The notes under the pieces: model-generated
Told to the model about the DNA's origin: nothing
What the model saw: only the letters and a program-made list of their open reading frames with translations
Databases searched by the model: none
Origin: Bacillota bacterium
GTDB taxonomy: Bacteria > Bacillota > Clostridia > Acetivibrionales > DSM-1351
Length of the DNA stretch: 7,198 nt
NCBI GenBank assembly: GCA_023441625.1
Contig: JAEZOA010000011.1
Location: forward strand, 1 to 7,198
Direction of reading: 5' to 3'
Part shown: positions 6,228 through 7,198 of the stretch, piece after piece
Layout of the letters: every line of letters starts with the position of its first letter
Numbering within the stretch: the stretch's first letter is position 1
Translations under genes and position numbers: made by a program

Positions 6228-6902
6228 ATGAAAACTGCAATGCCTGAAATTCAGAACCTTGCTGAAACCATTCTTAGTGTAAAGCAAATAGAATTAATTC
6301 AATCAACTCTAGATAATATTAAGAACAATCCGAAAGCATATTCTATATATGAATTTAATAAGCTGGATGAAAGTGTTGGTGGAGTCGGTGGATACTGTTT
6401 GCCTATTAACCCAATTTACAACCCTTTTCCTCATAACTTCATCAGAGAAGTGTTCCGCCCTTTACAGTATGCATACTCTGATATTTTTTATGGAATTATA
6501 AATCATTCGCGCTTTTCCGTTTGGATGTCTGGGTTACATCTTGAATCTACAGTGCGGATTATTTTAAAATCGAAATGCTTTTTGGGTAACCTTAGATATT
6601 ACAATACTACCCTTGGAAAAGCTGTTTTTAAGCTCAAACAACTAAATATTTTACCTGACTCAACTATTCAAGCACTTTTTGCATTTATCCCAGTTCTTAA
6701 TAAAGCTAAACATGATATAAATATGGATGATTCTAGAGCTAGACTCTTTTTACCGTCAGATGCATTGTTTTCATACATAATTGCAAGAATTTTAGGACTT
6801 GAATTGATTTCATATTTTCCACCAAATATGCAAGTAACTAAAGCTCCGGAATGGCTGATTAAATATTCACAAGAAGTCAACTTAAAAGAAAGTTATATAT
6901 AA
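6228..6902 (+). CDS. Hypothetical protein, 224 residues, probably soluble and helical
   Basis: I do not recognise this protein. The ATG has GGAGG 6 bases upstream and a promoter-like sequence ahead, so it is very likely expressed. There is no signal peptide or clear membrane helix. The C-terminal half looks helical. It includes SGLHLESTVR (101-110), LNKAKHD (157-163) and an acidic turn followed by LFLPSDALFSYIIARILGLE (173-192). The NKAKHD element in a helix of this kind recalls HEPN-like proteins that are common in defence islands. However, no Rx4-6H catalytic motif is present, so I do not call it a HEPN nuclease. It stands alone on the plus strand, with the structured region upstream and tandem repeats downstream. 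Its base composition is similar to that of the hamA-hamB genes. Confidence 0.85.
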   Translation: MKTAMPEIQNLAETILSVKQIELIQSTLDNIKNNPKAYSIYEFNKLDESVGGVGGYCLPINPIYNPFPHNFIREVFRPLQYAYSDIFYGIINHSRFSVWMSGLHLESTVRIILKSKCFLGNLRYYNTTLGKAVFKLKQLNILPDSTIQALFAFIPVLNKAKHDINMDDSRARLFLPSDALFSYIIARILGLELISYFPPNMQVTKAPEWLIKYSQEVNLKESYI

Positions 6903-6924
6903 ATCAATGGATTTCAGTTTTTTT
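6901..6924 (+). terminator. Weak possible terminator of the 224-residue gene
   Basis: AAATC-aatg-GATTT is followed by CAG and seven T. The stem is short and AT-only except for one G-C pair, so this is a weak candidate that overlaps the stop codon region. Confidence 0.3.
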
Positions 6925-6980
6925 AATCAACATACCCAGAGTAACTCACATATGGGTACACATCCCCGCAGCCGCTGCAT

Positions 6981-7198
6981 TGTACCTATAACCAATAATA
7001 CTGTATGAAAAAAAATGGCAATCCGGGTTTTGCTGTACCTATAACCCCTATATGAGTACTCAAAAAATGGCAATCAGTTTTCGTGTACCTATAACCACTA
7101 TGGCTCTTTTAGGTATGAAAAAATGGCAATCGGCTTCGCTGTACCCCTTAATAGCGATACTCCCGCATGAATACTGGCTTTCGGGGTTTTTGCCCCGG
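6981..7198. repeat. Degenerate tandem repeat array, period about 50-56 bases
   Basis: Two conserved blocks alternate. TGTACCTATAACC starts at 6981, 7034 and 7084, with a decayed TGTACCCC at 7140. ATGGCAATC, preceded by a run of A, occurs at 7015, 7067 and 7123, with a decayed form near 7173. Spacing between units is 53, 50 and 56 bases. The join from one unit to the next (ATGGCAATC, then a short T-rich stretch, then TGTACC) is better conserved than the part between them. No open frame runs through it, and the array reaches the window edge. Function unknown. Confidence 0.75.
7182..7197. repeat. G/C hairpin CGGGG/CCCCG at the right edge
   Basis: CGGGG (7182-7186) and CCCCG (7193-7197) form a perfect 5-bp stem around TTTTTG at the end of the last repeat unit. 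It could be part of a terminator completed beyond the window; no T-run is visible here. Confidence 0.45.

Noticed and set aside
6228..6902. Calling the 224-residue protein a HEPN ribonuclease
   Set aside because: NKAKHD has no arginine 4 to 6 residues before the histidine, so the defining motif is absent.
6981..7198. CRISPR array
   Set aside because: Units are degenerate, the repeated blocks are split, and the variable parts are too short and uneven for spacers. No cas genes are seen.

Overview
The window looks like an accessory (defence-island) region of a low-GC Firmicute, probably a Clostridia-type gut or anaerobe lineage. This rests on AT-rich genes, strong GGAGG ribosome binding sites, TTG as a possible start codon and AT-rich spacers. 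The taxonomic guess is inference only.

Left half (1-4415, all minus strand, read right to left): a Hachiman-type antiphage pair is recognisable. hamA (3708-4415) is a DUF1837-like PD-(D/E)xK nuclease. hamB (1382-3718) is a superfamily 2 helicase and overlaps hamA by 11 bases. The same strand continues into an unrecognised three-helix membrane protein with a dense cysteine cluster (222-1256). After that comes the first 40 codons of a radical SAM enzyme, cut off by the window edge (1-122). The last two are not standard Hachiman components; whether they belong to the same system is the main open question here.

Middle (4416-6180): about 1.8 kb has no convincing protein gene but is rich in secondary structure. 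The stretch 4501-5046 holds short inverted repeats, including two hairpins whose loops are complementary. The stretch 5047-5280 is AT-rich spacer. The stretch 5412-5864, perhaps 5281-6066, holds many perfect or near-perfect hairpins and a long-range 12-bp stem enclosing two of them. The G-T pairs in these stems favour a plus-strand transcript, so I read this as a candidate large structured RNA. I cannot assign it to a known family.

Right part (6147-7198, plus strand): a recognisable promoter and a good ribosome binding site precede a 224-residue protein of unknown function (6228-6902). It is followed by a non-coding array of degenerate tandem repeats of about 50-56 bases. The array reaches a G/C hairpin at the right edge and may continue beyond the window.
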